A stretch of DNA of 64,000 nucleotides from CALMEC01 sp964531025. GTDB lineage: Bacteria > Actinomycetota > Thermoleophilia > Miltoncostaeales > Miltoncostaeaceae. Location of the stretch: contig CAZHDY010000001.1 in NCBI GenBank assembly GCA_964531025.1, forward strand, positions 1,116,001 to 1,180,000, in the 5' to 3' direction. The notes beneath the pieces are model-generated. The model was not told the DNA's origin, made no database searches, and saw only the letters and a program-made list of their open reading frames with translations. Shown here piece after piece: positions 53,568 to 62,923 of this stretch; position 1 is the first letter of the stretch, and each line of letters opens with the position of its first letter. The position numbers and the translations under genes were made by a program.

Positions 53568-53596
53568 GTGGTTGATTCCACGGAATCAACCACCCA
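53565..53596. terminator. 15-bp-arm hairpin overlapping a stop codon
   Basis: Arms TGGGTGGTTGATTCC and GGAATCAACCACCCA around AC. The right arm contains the TGA stop of the MurD-like gene (53586-53588, minus strand). Confidence 0.75.
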
Positions 53597-54893
53597 GCGC
53601 TCCCGCGTCTCCCGACAGGAGACCGGGTACCGCCTCCCGCTCCTCCTGCGACACCGGGAACATCGGCGACACGAGGATGGTGTCCCCCGCCCGGGAGAGC
53701 TCACGGGCACGTCTGATGGCGGCCGCGAGGTCGTCCTCGGACCCGGCCGCGAACGGAACGCCGGCCAAGAGGGGGGCTGCTTCCCCGAACGGGACCACCA
53801 CGCGCGCCGTGCGTCCGATCGCCGCTGTCGCCTGTGCAAGGGCCTCCCGCTCGGAGGCCGATGCATGGACACGCCGCCCGCCGACCTCCGTTCGCCCGCC
53901 GGCGACGAGGACCGTACGCCCGACAGGGCAACGCGCCAGTGCCGCGATGAGCTTCGACGGTGTCGCGCAGACCGAGTCGTCGATGAGCTCTCGGCCCTCT
54001 CGCTCCCCGACACTCGCCATACGGTGCGGAACGTCCCCGACATCGACGACGCCGGCCCGCATGTCCATTGCCGGGATGCCGAGCGCGACCCCCGCGGCGG
54101 CCGCGGCCAGAAGCGAACCCGGATGCACCCACGGCGGGGCCGCGTCGAGCGACATCACCCGTACGGTCGCACCTGAGCCGTCGGCGACCACGACGTCCGA
54201 GCCGTCGACCCAGGCCCCACGGTCGACAGCCCTCTCTGACGAGAACTCGGCATCGATGGTCCATACCGCGCCGCGCCGGACGACCACGTCGTCATCGGCC
54301 CCCACCACGACCCGGTCCGCCCGGTCGAGAAGACGGGCTTTCGCTGCCTCGTACGCCGCCACTGAGCCGTGCAGCTCGACGTGATCGGGCCACAGTGCTG
54401 TGAGCACCGCCAGCGATGCCCCGGCCCAGCCGTCCATGTGGCAGAGGTGGGTACTGGTCAGCTCGGCCACGACGACGTCGGCGCCGGCCGCACGGCCGTC
54501 GAGCAGGGTGTGGTTCGGCCAGGCGTTGCCGCCGCGCGCATCGGCGATGGCGGGGTCCCGGCCGGCCGCACGGAGCATGGCGTCGATGAGACGGCAGGTG
54601 CTGGTCTTGCCCGCAGAGCCCGTGACCGCGACGACGGGAAGGCCCACCGAGTCGAGGACGAGCTCCGCCGCAACCGTCACACGTGCTCCCGCCGCCCGGG
54701 CGCGCGTCACGTGTGGGGCGTCCTCGGCCGTCCACTCGTCCACCACGATGAGATCCGGGATCTCCATCCGCATGGCCTCGGCCTCGCCCGCGGCATGCAT
54801 CACCCGGCAGTGACGGGCAGACACGAGTCCCGCCGCGGCGTCCGCATCAGGTCCGTCACCGACGATCAGTACCCGTGCCCCCGAAACAGCCAT
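53586..54893 (-). CDS. Mur ligase family protein (MurD-like)
   Basis: A 435-residue protein with Mur-ligase architecture: N-terminal Rossmann-like part, central ATPase with P-loop VAVTGSAGKTST (about 90-99), and the MurD-like DHVELHGSVAAYEAAKARLL (about 190-209), then a C-terminal ligase domain. The C-terminal MurD signature LSPACASFDMF is replaced by VSPMFPVSQEER. It is therefore a divergent MurD paralogue, perhaps acting on a non-peptidoglycan substrate. No other mur or division gene is adjacent. Start MAVSG fits a TAACGT -10 box 6 nt upstream. Confidence 0.83.
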   Translation of the reverse strand: MAVSGARVLIVGDGPDADAAAGLVSARHCRVMHAAGEAEAMRMEIPDLIVVDEWTAEDAPHVTRARAAGARVTVAAELVLDSVGLPVVAVTGSAGKTSTCRLIDAMLRAAGRDPAIADARGGNAWPNHTLLDGRAAGADVVVAELTSTHLCHMDGWAGASLAVLTALWPDHVELHGSVAAYEAAKARLLDRADRVVVGADDDVVVRRGAVWTIDAEFSSERAVDRGAWVDGSDVVVADGSGATVRVMSLDAAPPWVHPGSLLAAAAAGVALGIPAMDMRAGVVDVGDVPHRMASVGEREGRELIDDSVCATPSKLIAALARCPVGRTVLVAGGRTEVGGRRVHASASEREALAQATAAIGRTARVVVPFGEAAPLLAGVPFAAGSEDDLAAAIRRARELSRAGDTILVSPMFPVSQEEREAVPGLLSGDAGALGG

Positions 54894-54899
54894 GGACAC

Positions 54900-54905
54900 A
54901 CGTTA
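54900..54905 (-). promoter_or_regulatory. Leaderless -10 box (TAACGT) of the MurD-like gene
   Basis: Minus-strand TAACGT, 6-nt gap, ATG at 54893. Confidence 0.55.
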
Positions 54906-54972
54906 GACGGGCAGCACGTCGGCCCACCGTCCGGGCGGGCATTTCGGTCCTGCCCGTGCGACGATTCGCCGC

Positions 54973-55662
54973 GTGCCCGTCCGAACCGTCATCTTCGACT
55001 TCTACGGAACGCTCGCCAACGCCGCGCATCCGACGCCGACCCTGACGGAGCTTCTGGCCCTTCTCGGCGTTGACATCACGCCCGAGATCGCCGAGCGCTG
55101 GCATGTCGAGCGACTGGACGGGATCCTCCATGAGGAGGCCAGCGCATCACGCGAGGCGTACGAGGCGTGGGAAGAGGAGCGCTGGAGCGGGATGCTCGCC
55201 GACTGCGGGGTGGAAGGCGAGCTGGCCGCCAACCTGATGAACGCCATACGCGTACAGGTGCGCGGCTTCCACGTCGCCGCGTATCCGGAGACCGCCGCCG
55301 TCCTCGATGAGCTCCGCGACCGCGGCCTTCGGATCGGGGTCTGTTCCAACTGGCACTGGGACCTGGACACCTACCTGCGTCAGGCCGATGTGCACGACCG
55401 CGTGGACCTGGCGATCACATCCGCCCACGTCGGCGCGCGCAAGCACCATCCGCGCATCTACGCACGCACGCTCGAGGCGATGGACGCCGACCCGTCCGAG
55501 ACGCTGTTCGTCGGAGACTCGTGGAAACCGGACGTGATCGGTCCGCTGGAGAACGGCATCGCCCGGGCGCTCCACGTCGCCCGCGGTGGCGCCGAGGCAC
55601 CCGACCTGCCTGCGGGGGCCCTGCGCGCTCCCGATCTGCGGGGAGTACTCACCGCCATATGA
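54973..55662 (+). CDS. HAD-like hydrolase
   Basis: A 229-residue HAD protein: motif I IFDFYGTLANA (D8; the second Asp of DxD is Tyr, as in dehalogenase-type members), motif II VCSNWHWDL, the conserved Lys in ARKHHPRIY, and motif III/IV FVGDSWKPDVIG. The Tyr form suggests a 2-haloacid dehalogenase-like or phosphonatase-like activity. Substrate unknown. The stop overlaps the next start by 4 bp (ATGA at 55659), so the two genes are coupled. Confidence 0.88.
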   Translation: MPVRTVIFDFYGTLANAAHPTPTLTELLALLGVDITPEIAERWHVERLDGILHEEASASREAYEAWEEERWSGMLADCGVEGELAANLMNAIRVQVRGFHVAAYPETAAVLDELRDRGLRIGVCSNWHWDLDTYLRQADVHDRVDLAITSAHVGARKHHPRIYARTLEAMDADPSETLFVGDSWKPDVIGPLENGIARALHVARGGAEAPDLPAGALRAPDLRGVLTAI

Positions 55663-57215
55663 CCGCGATCCTGGATCCCGGGTCGACCATCGCCGCCGAC
55701 GCGCGTCCGCACTCCTGGCGACTGACCCTTCTCGTCCTCGCCGGCGGTGCCTGTTCGCTCGCCACCGAGATGTCGGGGGCACGACTCCTGGCGCCCTACT
55801 TCGGCACGTCCAACCTGGTGTGGGCGAACGTCATCGGGCTCATGCTCCTCTATCTCGCCGTAGGGTATTGGATCGGGGGCAGGCTGGCCGACCGCTACCC
55901 GACGGAGCGCGCCCTCGCCTACGTGGTCATGGGCGCAGCGATCACCATCGCATGCCTGCCCTTCGTTTCGCGACCGCTCTTCAGCGCCGCGACCGGCGCC
56001 TTCGACGGTGTGAGCGCCGGTGGGTTCATCGCGTCCTTCTTCGGAACGATGCTTCTGTTCGCGGTTCCTGTGACGGCCCTCGGCACCATCTCGCCCTGGG
56101 CGATCCGGCTCTCGGTCCGGGACGTCGCCGAGGCGGGCACCGTGTCGGGCCGGCTCTACGCCATCTCGACCATCGGCTCACTGGCGGGGACCTTCCTCCC
56201 CGTGATCGTGATCACCCCGTGGATCGGCACGCAGCGGACGATCATCGCCGTCGCCGCGGTGCTGGCGCTGGCGGCCGCGCCGCTCCTGCCCCCGCGCGCC
56301 CTCGTCGTCCCGGTGCTGATCGCCTTGGCCACGCTGATCCCGCCGGGCGCGACGAAGGCGGCCACCGATGGTCGCGTGCTCTTCGAACGCGACTCCGCCT
56401 ACCAGTTCGTGCAGGTCATCGAGAAGGACAACGGCGACCGGATCCTCCATCTGAACGAGGGATGGGCCGTCCATTCGCTCCTGCCCCGCGACGGGGTCCT
56501 GACGGACGGCTACTGGGACGGCTTCCTGTCGCTGCCGGCACTGAGCGGGGACCACACCGGCAACGTCGCCGTGCTCGGAAACGCGGGCGGGACGATGTCG
56601 AACATGTACGGACACGTCTGGCCCGAGATGACCGTGGACGGAGTCGAGATCGACCCGCTCGTCTCCGAGGTCGGACGGAAGTACCTCGGCATGGACAGCA
56701 ACCCACGGCTCACGGTGCACACCGATGACGCACGGGTCTGGCTCCGCCGGACGTCGAAACGCCACTCCGCGATGGTGATCGACGCATACCGTCAGCCGTA
56801 CATCCCGTTCCAGCTGGTGTCGCGTGAGTTCTTCACGCTCGTGCGCGATCGGCTGACACCGTCGGGCGTCGTCGGGATCAACGTCGGCACGCCGCCCGGC
56901 CAGACCGAGGCCGTCGAGATGATCGCCGCGACCATGCGCGACGTCTTCCCCACCGTCGTCGAGGCCCGGTACGACGAGTTCAACTCGCTCGTCTTCGCGT
57001 TCCCCGCCGAGGTCTCCGAAACGGAGATCCGGGCGCGGCTGCGCGCGACACCCGGTCTGGCGGAGGCGGCCGCACACACCATCGAGGCGCGGATGCGCAT
57101 GGTGGATCCGGGCGGCACGATCCTCACGGACGACCACGCACCAATAGAGTGGGTCACCGACCGAGCACTCCTGACCTACCTCCGGGAGGGTGCGCCGGGC
57201 GCCGCACGACGCTGA
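55659..57215 (+). CDS. Membrane protein fused to spermidine synthase-like domain
   Basis: A 518-residue protein. The first about 230 residues have seven hydrophobic helices (LVLAGGACSLATEMSGARLLAPYFGTSNLVWANVIG in parts, then ISTIGSLAGTFLPV), the typical membrane half of fused spermidine-synthase-like proteins. The second half is a Rossmann methyltransferase-like domain (NVAVLGNAGGTMSNM, VDGVEIDPLVSEVGRKYLG, LTVHTDDARVWLR, DAYRQPYIPF). Motif I lacks the canonical GGG-D-G, so aminopropyl transfer is doubtful. Real substrate unknown. Confidence 0.85.
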   Translation: MTAILDPGSTIAADARPHSWRLTLLVLAGGACSLATEMSGARLLAPYFGTSNLVWANVIGLMLLYLAVGYWIGGRLADRYPTERALAYVVMGAAITIACLPFVSRPLFSAATGAFDGVSAGGFIASFFGTMLLFAVPVTALGTISPWAIRLSVRDVAEAGTVSGRLYAISTIGSLAGTFLPVIVITPWIGTQRTIIAVAAVLALAAAPLLPPRALVVPVLIALATLIPPGATKAATDGRVLFERDSAYQFVQVIEKDNGDRILHLNEGWAVHSLLPRDGVLTDGYWDGFLSLPALSGDHTGNVAVLGNAGGTMSNMYGHVWPEMTVDGVEIDPLVSEVGRKYLGMDSNPRLTVHTDDARVWLRRTSKRHSAMVIDAYRQPYIPFQLVSREFFTLVRDRLTPSGVVGINVGTPPGQTEAVEMIAATMRDVFPTVVEARYDEFNSLVFAFPAEVSETEIRARLRATPGLAEAAAHTIEARMRMVDPGGTILTDDHAPIEWVTDRALLTYLREGAPGAARR

Positions 57216-57264
57216 GGTCCCGGGACGGACCGACGGCGCCGTACCTGCAGACGAGTCCACAGAT

Positions 57265-59679
57265 GTGAAACGACAGACCTCAGACGGATCGCTTGACGTC
57301 AACGGGTGGCACGAGCCCACCGCCAAGCTTCGGCGTCTCCAGCATCTGCAGGTGGTCGTGCTGGCTGCGATCCTCCTCGGCAGCGTCATCCTGGTCGCCA
57401 TCCTCGGCCGAGGGCTCCTGACCAGCTACGACCGGCAGCGCACGGCGAGCGACCGCCTTGAGCGCCTGATGCTGACGCGCGACCGCATGATCACGGTCGA
57501 GAGCGAGATCTGGCGCAGCCAGGCGGAAGGTAGGCAGCTGCCGTTCGTCGATTTCATGACGGCGTACCGCGACTTCCGGAAGACGGTCCTCGAGCTGATG
57601 GACGAGCGCACGGGCGGTGACGATCCGGCGATCGTCGATGCCCGTGAGCGGGTGATCACGGGCATCCGCATGATCGACGACGTCATCGCGCAGTACGTAT
57701 CGAGCGGCGACGTGCTCCGTGGGGATGCGACGGCCGCACTCCGCGGGACCGGCACCGCGGCCGACCGCATGCGCAGCGGCATGATCGAATGGATCGCCGC
57801 GTCCGCCGAGGCGACGCACCAGGCCGGCGAGCAGAACCGGCGGCAGGCGGTGCGGCTGCGCAACATCGTGCTGGCGATGATCGCGCTGGCGTTCATCACC
57901 GGAGCCGGCCTGTGGATCCTCCTCGACCGCGCGCGCACCCGCCTCATCCACACCCTGGAGAAGAGTGAGGAACGCTTCCGGTCCCTCGTGAAGAACTCGA
58001 GCGACGCCGTCCTGATCGTCGATGCGACGGGCGTGATCCGCTACGCCTCCGACGTGGCCGACCGCCTGTTCGGCGTCGAGCCGAAGGACCTCGTCGGCAC
58101 GTCGATCACCGACCTCGTCGCCTCCGACGACACCAGCCGCATGGGACATTTCCCGCTACGCGGCGGCGCCACGTTCACGCACGAATCGCCCATCACCTGG
58201 CTGATGCGCACCCCCGACGGCACGGCCCGGTACATCGAGTCCGTGGGCATCGATCAGACGGACGACGCGTCGGTCGGCGGCATCGTCATCAACAGCCGCG
58301 ACGTGACGGATCGACGCGAGATGGAGCTGATGCTGGAACACCGCGCGTTCCACGACGCACTCACCGATCTCGCCAACCGCGCGCTCTTCGAGAACCGCGT
58401 CGATCACGCCCTGAAGATGATTCCCCGGACCGATTCCACGGTGGCCGTTCTCCTCATCGACCTCGACGACTTCAAGACGGTCAACGACAGCCTCGGCCAC
58501 CCGGCGGGCGATGCCATGATCGTGGAGGTGGCCGACCGTATGCGCTCCGCGCTGCGGAGCTCCGACACGGCGGCGCGGCTCGGCGGCGACGAGTTCGCCG
58601 TCCTGATCGAGTCGTGCTCCGGCGAGGACGAGGTCGCAGGTCTCGCGAAGCGGATCGGCCGGTTGATCAGCGAGCCGATGTCGATCGAAGGGCACGAGCT
58701 CGTCGTCCAGTCCAGCATCGGCATCGCGGTGGCGGAGTCGTCCAGCGCCACCGCGAGCAGCATGCTGAGGGATGCCGACGTCGCCATGTATGCGGCGAAG
58801 GCCCGTGGAGGTGGGCGGTGGGCGATGTACGAGCCGTCGATGAACAAGCGTGCCTCCGAGCGACTCGGCCTGCTCACCGACCTCCATCATGCGATGGAGC
58901 GCGACCAGCTCTTCCTCGCCTACCAGCCGATCGTCGCGCTGGCCACCGGACGGATCACCGGTATGGAGGCACTGCTGCGCTGGGAGCACCCGGTGCGGGG
59001 ACACGTCAGCCCGGTGATCTTCATCGGGCTCGCCGAGGAGACCGGGCTGATCCGGGACATCGGATCATGGGTTCTCGACACCGCCATCGCACAGATGGCG
59101 GACTGGACCCGTGAGATCCCGGGCCTCGACGACGCCCGCGTGGCGGTCAACGTCTCCATCCGCCAATTCGAGGAACCTCGGTTCTCGGCCTGGGTCGCCG
59201 AGACGCTCCATCACCACGGCCTGACGGGCAACCACCTCACCCTCGAGGTCACCGAGCACGCTCTCGCACGTGACCACGAGGCGGTCCGCACCGTGATGAG
59301 CGACCTGAAGATGCTCGGCGTGACCCTTGCGATCGACGACTTCGGGACCGGCTACTCGTCACTCGCCTATCTCGCGAACCTCCCGATCGACATCGTGAAG
59401 ATCGACCGCGGGTTCGTGGAGGGTCTCCGCCACGGCTACCGGGATCTCCAGATCGCCGAGATGATCGTCCGCATCGGCGAAAGCCTCCAGCTCACCACGG
59501 TCGCCGAAGGCGTGGAGAGCGAGATCCAGCAGAACGTCCTTCGCGACCTCGGCTGCGTGAACGCCCAGGGCTTCCACTACAGCAGGCCGACGGGTCCACA
59601 CGAGATGGGCGCGATGCTCCGCGACGGCGCCCTGTTCGGAGCACCCGTCCCGGCCGAACCGCTGTCCGACGAGGTGTGA
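57265..59679 (+). CDS. PAS-GGDEF-EAL cyclic-di-GMP signalling protein
   Basis: An 804-residue protein with a transmembrane helix (about 29-50), a periplasmic sensor segment (about 50-200), a second helix (about 204-225), a PAS domain (about 240-365: SLVKNSSDAVLIVDATGVIRYAS), GGDEF (about 375-535, intact GGDEF at 440-444) and EAL (about 550-795, EAL at 568-570, DDFGTGYSSLAYL present). Both catalytic signatures are intact, so it may make and degrade c-di-GMP. The GTG start at 57265 is a choice; one at 57190 overlaps the previous gene. Confidence 0.93.
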   Translation: MKRQTSDGSLDVNGWHEPTAKLRRLQHLQVVVLAAILLGSVILVAILGRGLLTSYDRQRTASDRLERLMLTRDRMITVESEIWRSQAEGRQLPFVDFMTAYRDFRKTVLELMDERTGGDDPAIVDARERVITGIRMIDDVIAQYVSSGDVLRGDATAALRGTGTAADRMRSGMIEWIAASAEATHQAGEQNRRQAVRLRNIVLAMIALAFITGAGLWILLDRARTRLIHTLEKSEERFRSLVKNSSDAVLIVDATGVIRYASDVADRLFGVEPKDLVGTSITDLVASDDTSRMGHFPLRGGATFTHESPITWLMRTPDGTARYIESVGIDQTDDASVGGIVINSRDVTDRREMELMLEHRAFHDALTDLANRALFENRVDHALKMIPRTDSTVAVLLIDLDDFKTVNDSLGHPAGDAMIVEVADRMRSALRSSDTAARLGGDEFAVLIESCSGEDEVAGLAKRIGRLISEPMSIEGHELVVQSSIGIAVAESSSATASSMLRDADVAMYAAKARGGGRWAMYEPSMNKRASERLGLLTDLHHAMERDQLFLAYQPIVALATGRITGMEALLRWEHPVRGHVSPVIFIGLAEETGLIRDIGSWVLDTAIAQMADWTREIPGLDDARVAVNVSIRQFEEPRFSAWVAETLHHHGLTGNHLTLEVTEHALARDHEAVRTVMSDLKMLGVTLAIDDFGTGYSSLAYLANLPIDIVKIDRGFVEGLRHGYRDLQIAEMIVRIGESLQLTTVAEGVESEIQQNVLRDLGCVNAQGFHYSRPTGPHEMGAMLRDGALFGAPVPAEPLSDEV

Positions 59680-59804
59680 CCCACCGAGCCGTGCAATGCC
59701 CACGGCATCGTCCCGACGCGACCCGGACGCGTTAACCATCCGGCGACCACCACGCGCCGGACCATGGTCTAGGATTCCAGCGGTTCTCCGATTGGGGGTG
59801 ACGA

Positions 59805-60314
59805 GTGGGTCACCACGTCCTTGTACTGAACGCAAGTTACGAACCCATCCATGTGACGTCGTTGCATCGGGCGGTCGTGCTCGTGCTCAAGGCCAAGGCG
59901 GAGATCCTGGAAGAGGCCGACATGGCCATCCGGACGACGGGCGGCTCCTTCGTGAGACCTCAGGTGATCCGGCTGACCTACATGGTCCGGGTACCGCGCT
60001 ACGAGGCCCGCAAGATCACCCGGCGAGCGCTCTTCGCACGCGACGGCTGGACGTGCCAGTACTGCGGTGCGACCACCCGCCTCACCATGGACCACGTGGT
60101 ACCGCGGAGCCGCGGAGGCGGATCCGGCTGGGACAACATCGTCGCCTCGTGTGCGCCGTGCAATGCGCGCAAGGCCGATCACCTGCCCGCCGAGATCCGC
60201 ATGTTCCCCCGCACACGACCGCGCCCCCCGTCACCCGAGATCTTCATCCGGGTGGCCGCCCCTCAGCGCCCCGTGTCATGGGAGCCGTACCTGGCCACCA
60301 TGGCCGCCGCCTGA
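59805..60314 (+). CDS. HNH endonuclease
   Basis: A 169-residue protein; the HNH domain carries a zinc knuckle (C84, C87, C116, C119) and the HNH core MDHVVPRSRGGGSGWDNIVASCAPCNARKAD in parts, with D96-H97 and N111. The N-terminal 75 residues (GHHVLVLNASYEPIHVTSLHRAVVLVLKAKAEIL in parts) are the usual actinobacterial HNH partner domain. These stand-alone nucleases are broadly conserved with unknown duty. Start GTG preceded by GGGGGTGA. Confidence 0.92.
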   Translation: MGHHVLVLNASYEPIHVTSLHRAVVLVLKAKAEILEEADMAIRTTGGSFVRPQVIRLTYMVRVPRYEARKITRRALFARDGWTCQYCGATTRLTMDHVVPRSRGGGSGWDNIVASCAPCNARKADHLPAEIRMFPRTRPRPPSPEIFIRVAAPQRPVSWEPYLATMAAA

Positions 60315-60360
60315 CGGATTCGTCACCTCGTCGCGCGACGTTCCGCTTCGATCGGCCGGC

Positions 60361-61020
60361 TCAGCGACGCCGCCCGCGTCGCGACGACCCCGACTCCTGC
60401 CGTCGACGCGTCATCTCGACGCGGGTCTGGGCGACGGCCGCGGCGTCACGACCCTCGATGTCGCGCGCACGCTCGAGCGCCTCGTCGAGTGAGTCGACCG
60501 GGATGAACACCGCGCCCGCGTTGTCGGCGTAGACCCAGTCGCCGGGCAGGACCCCGACCCCGTCGATCTCGACCGGCACGTTGCCCTCGAGCGGACGCGA
60601 GTCGTCGCCGGCCGCGCGCACCGTCTCGCCGCTGGCGTAACAGACGATCTCGAAGTCGGCGATCTCGTCCATGTCACGGATACGCGCGTCCGTGAGGAGA
60701 CCGGTGAACCCCGCGGCCTCGATGCGCGCCACCTTCTTGCCCCCGGCGACCGCCTGGTCCGGGTATCCCCCGCCCGCGATGACGAGCACGTTGCCCGTGT
60801 CGGCGACCTCGGCGAGGATGTCGTCGAAGCGATCCCTCTCGCTGTGATGGTCGATGCGGTTCGGGAAGAACCGCATGGTGGCGACCTTGCCGAACAGCAC
60901 CTCTCCCGGCGTTGGAGACATCAGGTCGAGGACGTGAGCGCGATGCGGATACATCGCCGCCATGGCGTCGCAGAGAGACGCGGAACTCACGCCGTCGATG
61001 GAGAGGTCGTCATCAGACAT
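60361..61020 (-). CDS. RraA-family protein (HMG aldolase/oxaloacetate decarboxylase-like)
   Basis: A 219-residue RraA-like protein. GGGYPDQAVAGGKKVARIEAAGFTGLLTDARIRDMDEI in parts follows the RraA core (G-G-x4-AvaG, then GxxxDaxIRDxdei), with the metal/substrate Arg-Asp pair RD. N-terminus SASLCDAMAAMYPHRA is typical. Family members are aldolases (4-hydroxy-4-methyl-2-oxoglutarate), oxaloacetate decarboxylases or RNase E regulators; the metabolic forms are most likely. The start at 61020 is supported by CAGGGAGCC. Confidence 0.85.
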   Translation of the reverse strand: MSDDDLSIDGVSSASLCDAMAAMYPHRAHVLDLMSPTPGEVLFGKVATMRFFPNRIDHHSERDRFDDILAEVADTGNVLVIAGGGYPDQAVAGGKKVARIEAAGFTGLLTDARIRDMDEIADFEIVCYASGETVRAAGDDSRPLEGNVPVEIDGVGVLPGDWVYADNAGAVFIPVDSLDEALERARDIEGRDAAAVAQTRVEMTRRRQESGSSRRGRRR

Positions 61021-61169
61021 GGAGGCTCCCTGAGGGGTCGGGTGGTCGTGAGGGAGATTGTGCCCACTCTGGCCTCCACTGTGGGGTTGGCCCTCGACGC
61101 GGATGGAGTGGCCACGTATGCGGGGGAAGACCTGCACCGACCGTTGGGTCGTTATCCTTGCGCTCACGC

Positions 61170-61242
61170 GCCCCCGTAGCTCAGGGGATAGAGCACAGGT
61201 TTCCTAAACCTGGTGTCGGAGGTTCGAATCCTCCCGGGGGCA
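61170..61242 (+). tRNA. tRNA-Arg (anticodon CCT)
   Basis: Acceptor GCCCCCG pairs with CGGGGGC, D arm GCTC/GAGC, anticodon stem CAGGT/ACCTG with loop TTCCTAA (anticodon CCT, codon AGG), T arm GGAGG-TTCGAAT-CCTCC, discriminator A; CCA not encoded. The next about 290 bp hold nothing recognised. Confidence 0.97.
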
Positions 61243-61518
61243 TGGGCGTCATTGGCACGAGCACCTGGAGGCGGGATTCCTCGCCGGTAGAGCGTCCATG
61301 TCGTACCGCAGGCGCGGGGGCACCCGGCTCACCCCACTCACCGACTTCTCTATCGGCGCTCATGCAGCGGTGAACGGGCACCGCCTCCTCACACGCGATA
61401 CGCGCCGATATCGAGCGTACTTCCCTCGGGTCGCCCTGGTGTCTCCCTCGCAGGACGGCTGACCTGCGAAATGGCACCCTCCGTCCATGATTCCGTCACG
61501 GCAGAACCGTCATCGCGG

Positions 61519-61524
61519 GATACT
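61519..61524 (+). promoter_or_regulatory. Leaderless -10 box (GATACT) of ArsR-type regulator
   Basis: GATACT, 6-nt gap, ATG at 61531. Confidence 0.45.
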
Positions 61525-61530
61525 GGCTCC

Positions 61531-62316
61531 ATGGACCGCACCACCGGCACCGATGGAGACATCGACATCGCCAGCGCGGCCGCGCTCTTCGCCGATCCGA
61601 CACGCGCCCGAATCCTCGTCGCGCTGTCGGACGGACGGTCACTTCCGGCAAGCGTCCTCGCCGCTGAGGCGGGCGTCTCGCCTCAGGCCGCGAGCGCACA
61701 GCTCGCGCGTCTTCGTAAGTCCGGGCTGATCTCCGTCGAACGATCGGGGAGACACCGCTATCACCGGCTCACATCCGATCACGCGGCGGCCGTTCTTGAG
61801 GCCCTTGCGCAGATCGCGCCCGTCACCCCCGTCCGATCGCTGCGTGAAGGAACCCGCGCCGCACGCCTGCGGACCGCACGCTCCTGCTACGACCACCTGG
61901 CCGGACGATTCGGCGTCCGGGTCAGCCAGGCGCTCGTCGACGCCGGTGCGCTCCTGCCGCAGGACGGCATCGCCGACACGCGGCGGAGGCCGGGAGATGA
62001 ACTCGGTCGGCCACTCGCCGCCCACCCGTATGTTCTCGGTAAGGACGCGCCGACCGTCCTCGATGCCCTCGGTGTCGACCTCGAGGCGGTTGCGGCAGCC
62101 TCCCGTCGGCCCCTTCTCCGCGTCTGCATGGACTGGTCGGAACAGCGGCATCACATCGCCGGAGCTGTCGGCGCCGCGCTCCTCGATGCGTTTCTGGCGG
62201 CCGGCTGGGTGGCACGGATCCCCTCCGAGCGCGCCCTCCTGATCACTCCGAACGGCATCTCTGCGCTCACCCGCCACCTGCCGATCGATCTGGGCGACAT
62301 CGAAGTCCGGTCGTGA
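61531..62316 (+). CDS. ArsR-family transcriptional regulator
   Basis: A 261-residue winged-helix regulator. The N-terminal ArsR-type HTH (about 12-80) reads AAALFADPTRARILVALSDG and AAEAGVSPQAASAQLARLRKSGLISVERSGRHRYHRL in parts. The C-terminal about 170 residues are a separate, Cys-poor effector domain (RSCYDHLAGRFGVRVSQALVDAG onward), typical of long actinobacterial ArsR-like proteins that respond to unknown small molecules rather than metals; the CxC metal site is absent. A target is not evident in the neighbourhood. Confidence 0.88.
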   Translation: MDRTTGTDGDIDIASAAALFADPTRARILVALSDGRSLPASVLAAEAGVSPQAASAQLARLRKSGLISVERSGRHRYHRLTSDHAAAVLEALAQIAPVTPVRSLREGTRAARLRTARSCYDHLAGRFGVRVSQALVDAGALLPQDGIADTRRRPGDELGRPLAAHPYVLGKDAPTVLDALGVDLEAVAAASRRPLLRVCMDWSEQRHHIAGAVGAALLDAFLAAGWVARIPSERALLITPNGISALTRHLPIDLGDIEVRS

Positions 62317-62454
62317 GATGCCGAAAACCGGTCGTGCTGCATGGACCGGACCCCACCATGCCTCCCGAGGTCGGTCGTAGCATGCGCCGGAGACCGTGAC
62401 GGTCAGCCGGACCGTGCGCCGTCGCACATCGCAGCCTCAACGGAAGGAACGACG

Positions 62455-62862
62455 ATGACCGACACCGGATCGCCGATCGACCCCTCGGAGCACATCGACG
62501 CCCGCATCGCCGAACTCGGCGACTGGCGTGGCGAGCTGCTGGCCCGCATCCGGCACGTCGTACGGGCGGCGGACCCGGAGGTGACCGAGGCATGGAAGTG
62601 GCGTGGCGTTCCCACATGGGAGCACGACGGGATCATCTGCACCGGCGAGACGTACACCCAGCACGTCAAGGTGACCTTTGCGAAGGGAGCGTCGCTCGAC
62701 GATCCGGAGGGCCTCTTCAACGCAAGCCTCGACGGGAACGCACGTCGGGCGATCGACCTTCACGAGGGCGACGCACTGAACGAACGCGCGCTCGCCCAGC
62801 TGGTTCGCGACGCCGTCGCCCTCAACATCGAGAAGCGCCGCCCGCGTAAGGCCACCGGCTGA
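62455..62862 (+). CDS. DUF1801 (YdhG-like) family protein
   Basis: A 135-residue protein with the DUF1801 pattern: LLARIRHVVRAADPEVTEAWKWRGVPTWEHDGIICTGETYTQHVKVTFAKGASL in parts, with the conserved W-G-P-x-W and H-V residues. Function unknown. Start follows GGAAGGA. Its 3' end precedes a lipoprotein gene on the same strand by 60 bp. Confidence 0.82.
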   Translation: MTDTGSPIDPSEHIDARIAELGDWRGELLARIRHVVRAADPEVTEAWKWRGVPTWEHDGIICTGETYTQHVKVTFAKGASLDDPEGLFNASLDGNARRAIDLHEGDALNERALAQLVRDAVALNIEKRRPRKATG

Positions 62863-62923
62863 TCCGCTCCCGCCGGATGGACGCCGGCCGGGCGCACGCC
62901 GGCGCTCGTGACGACATGACAGC

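Noticed and set aside
61170..61373. ORF reading through tRNA-Arg (VAQGIEHRFPKPGVGGSNPPGG)
   Set aside because: A well-known translation artefact of a tRNA gene, not a protein.
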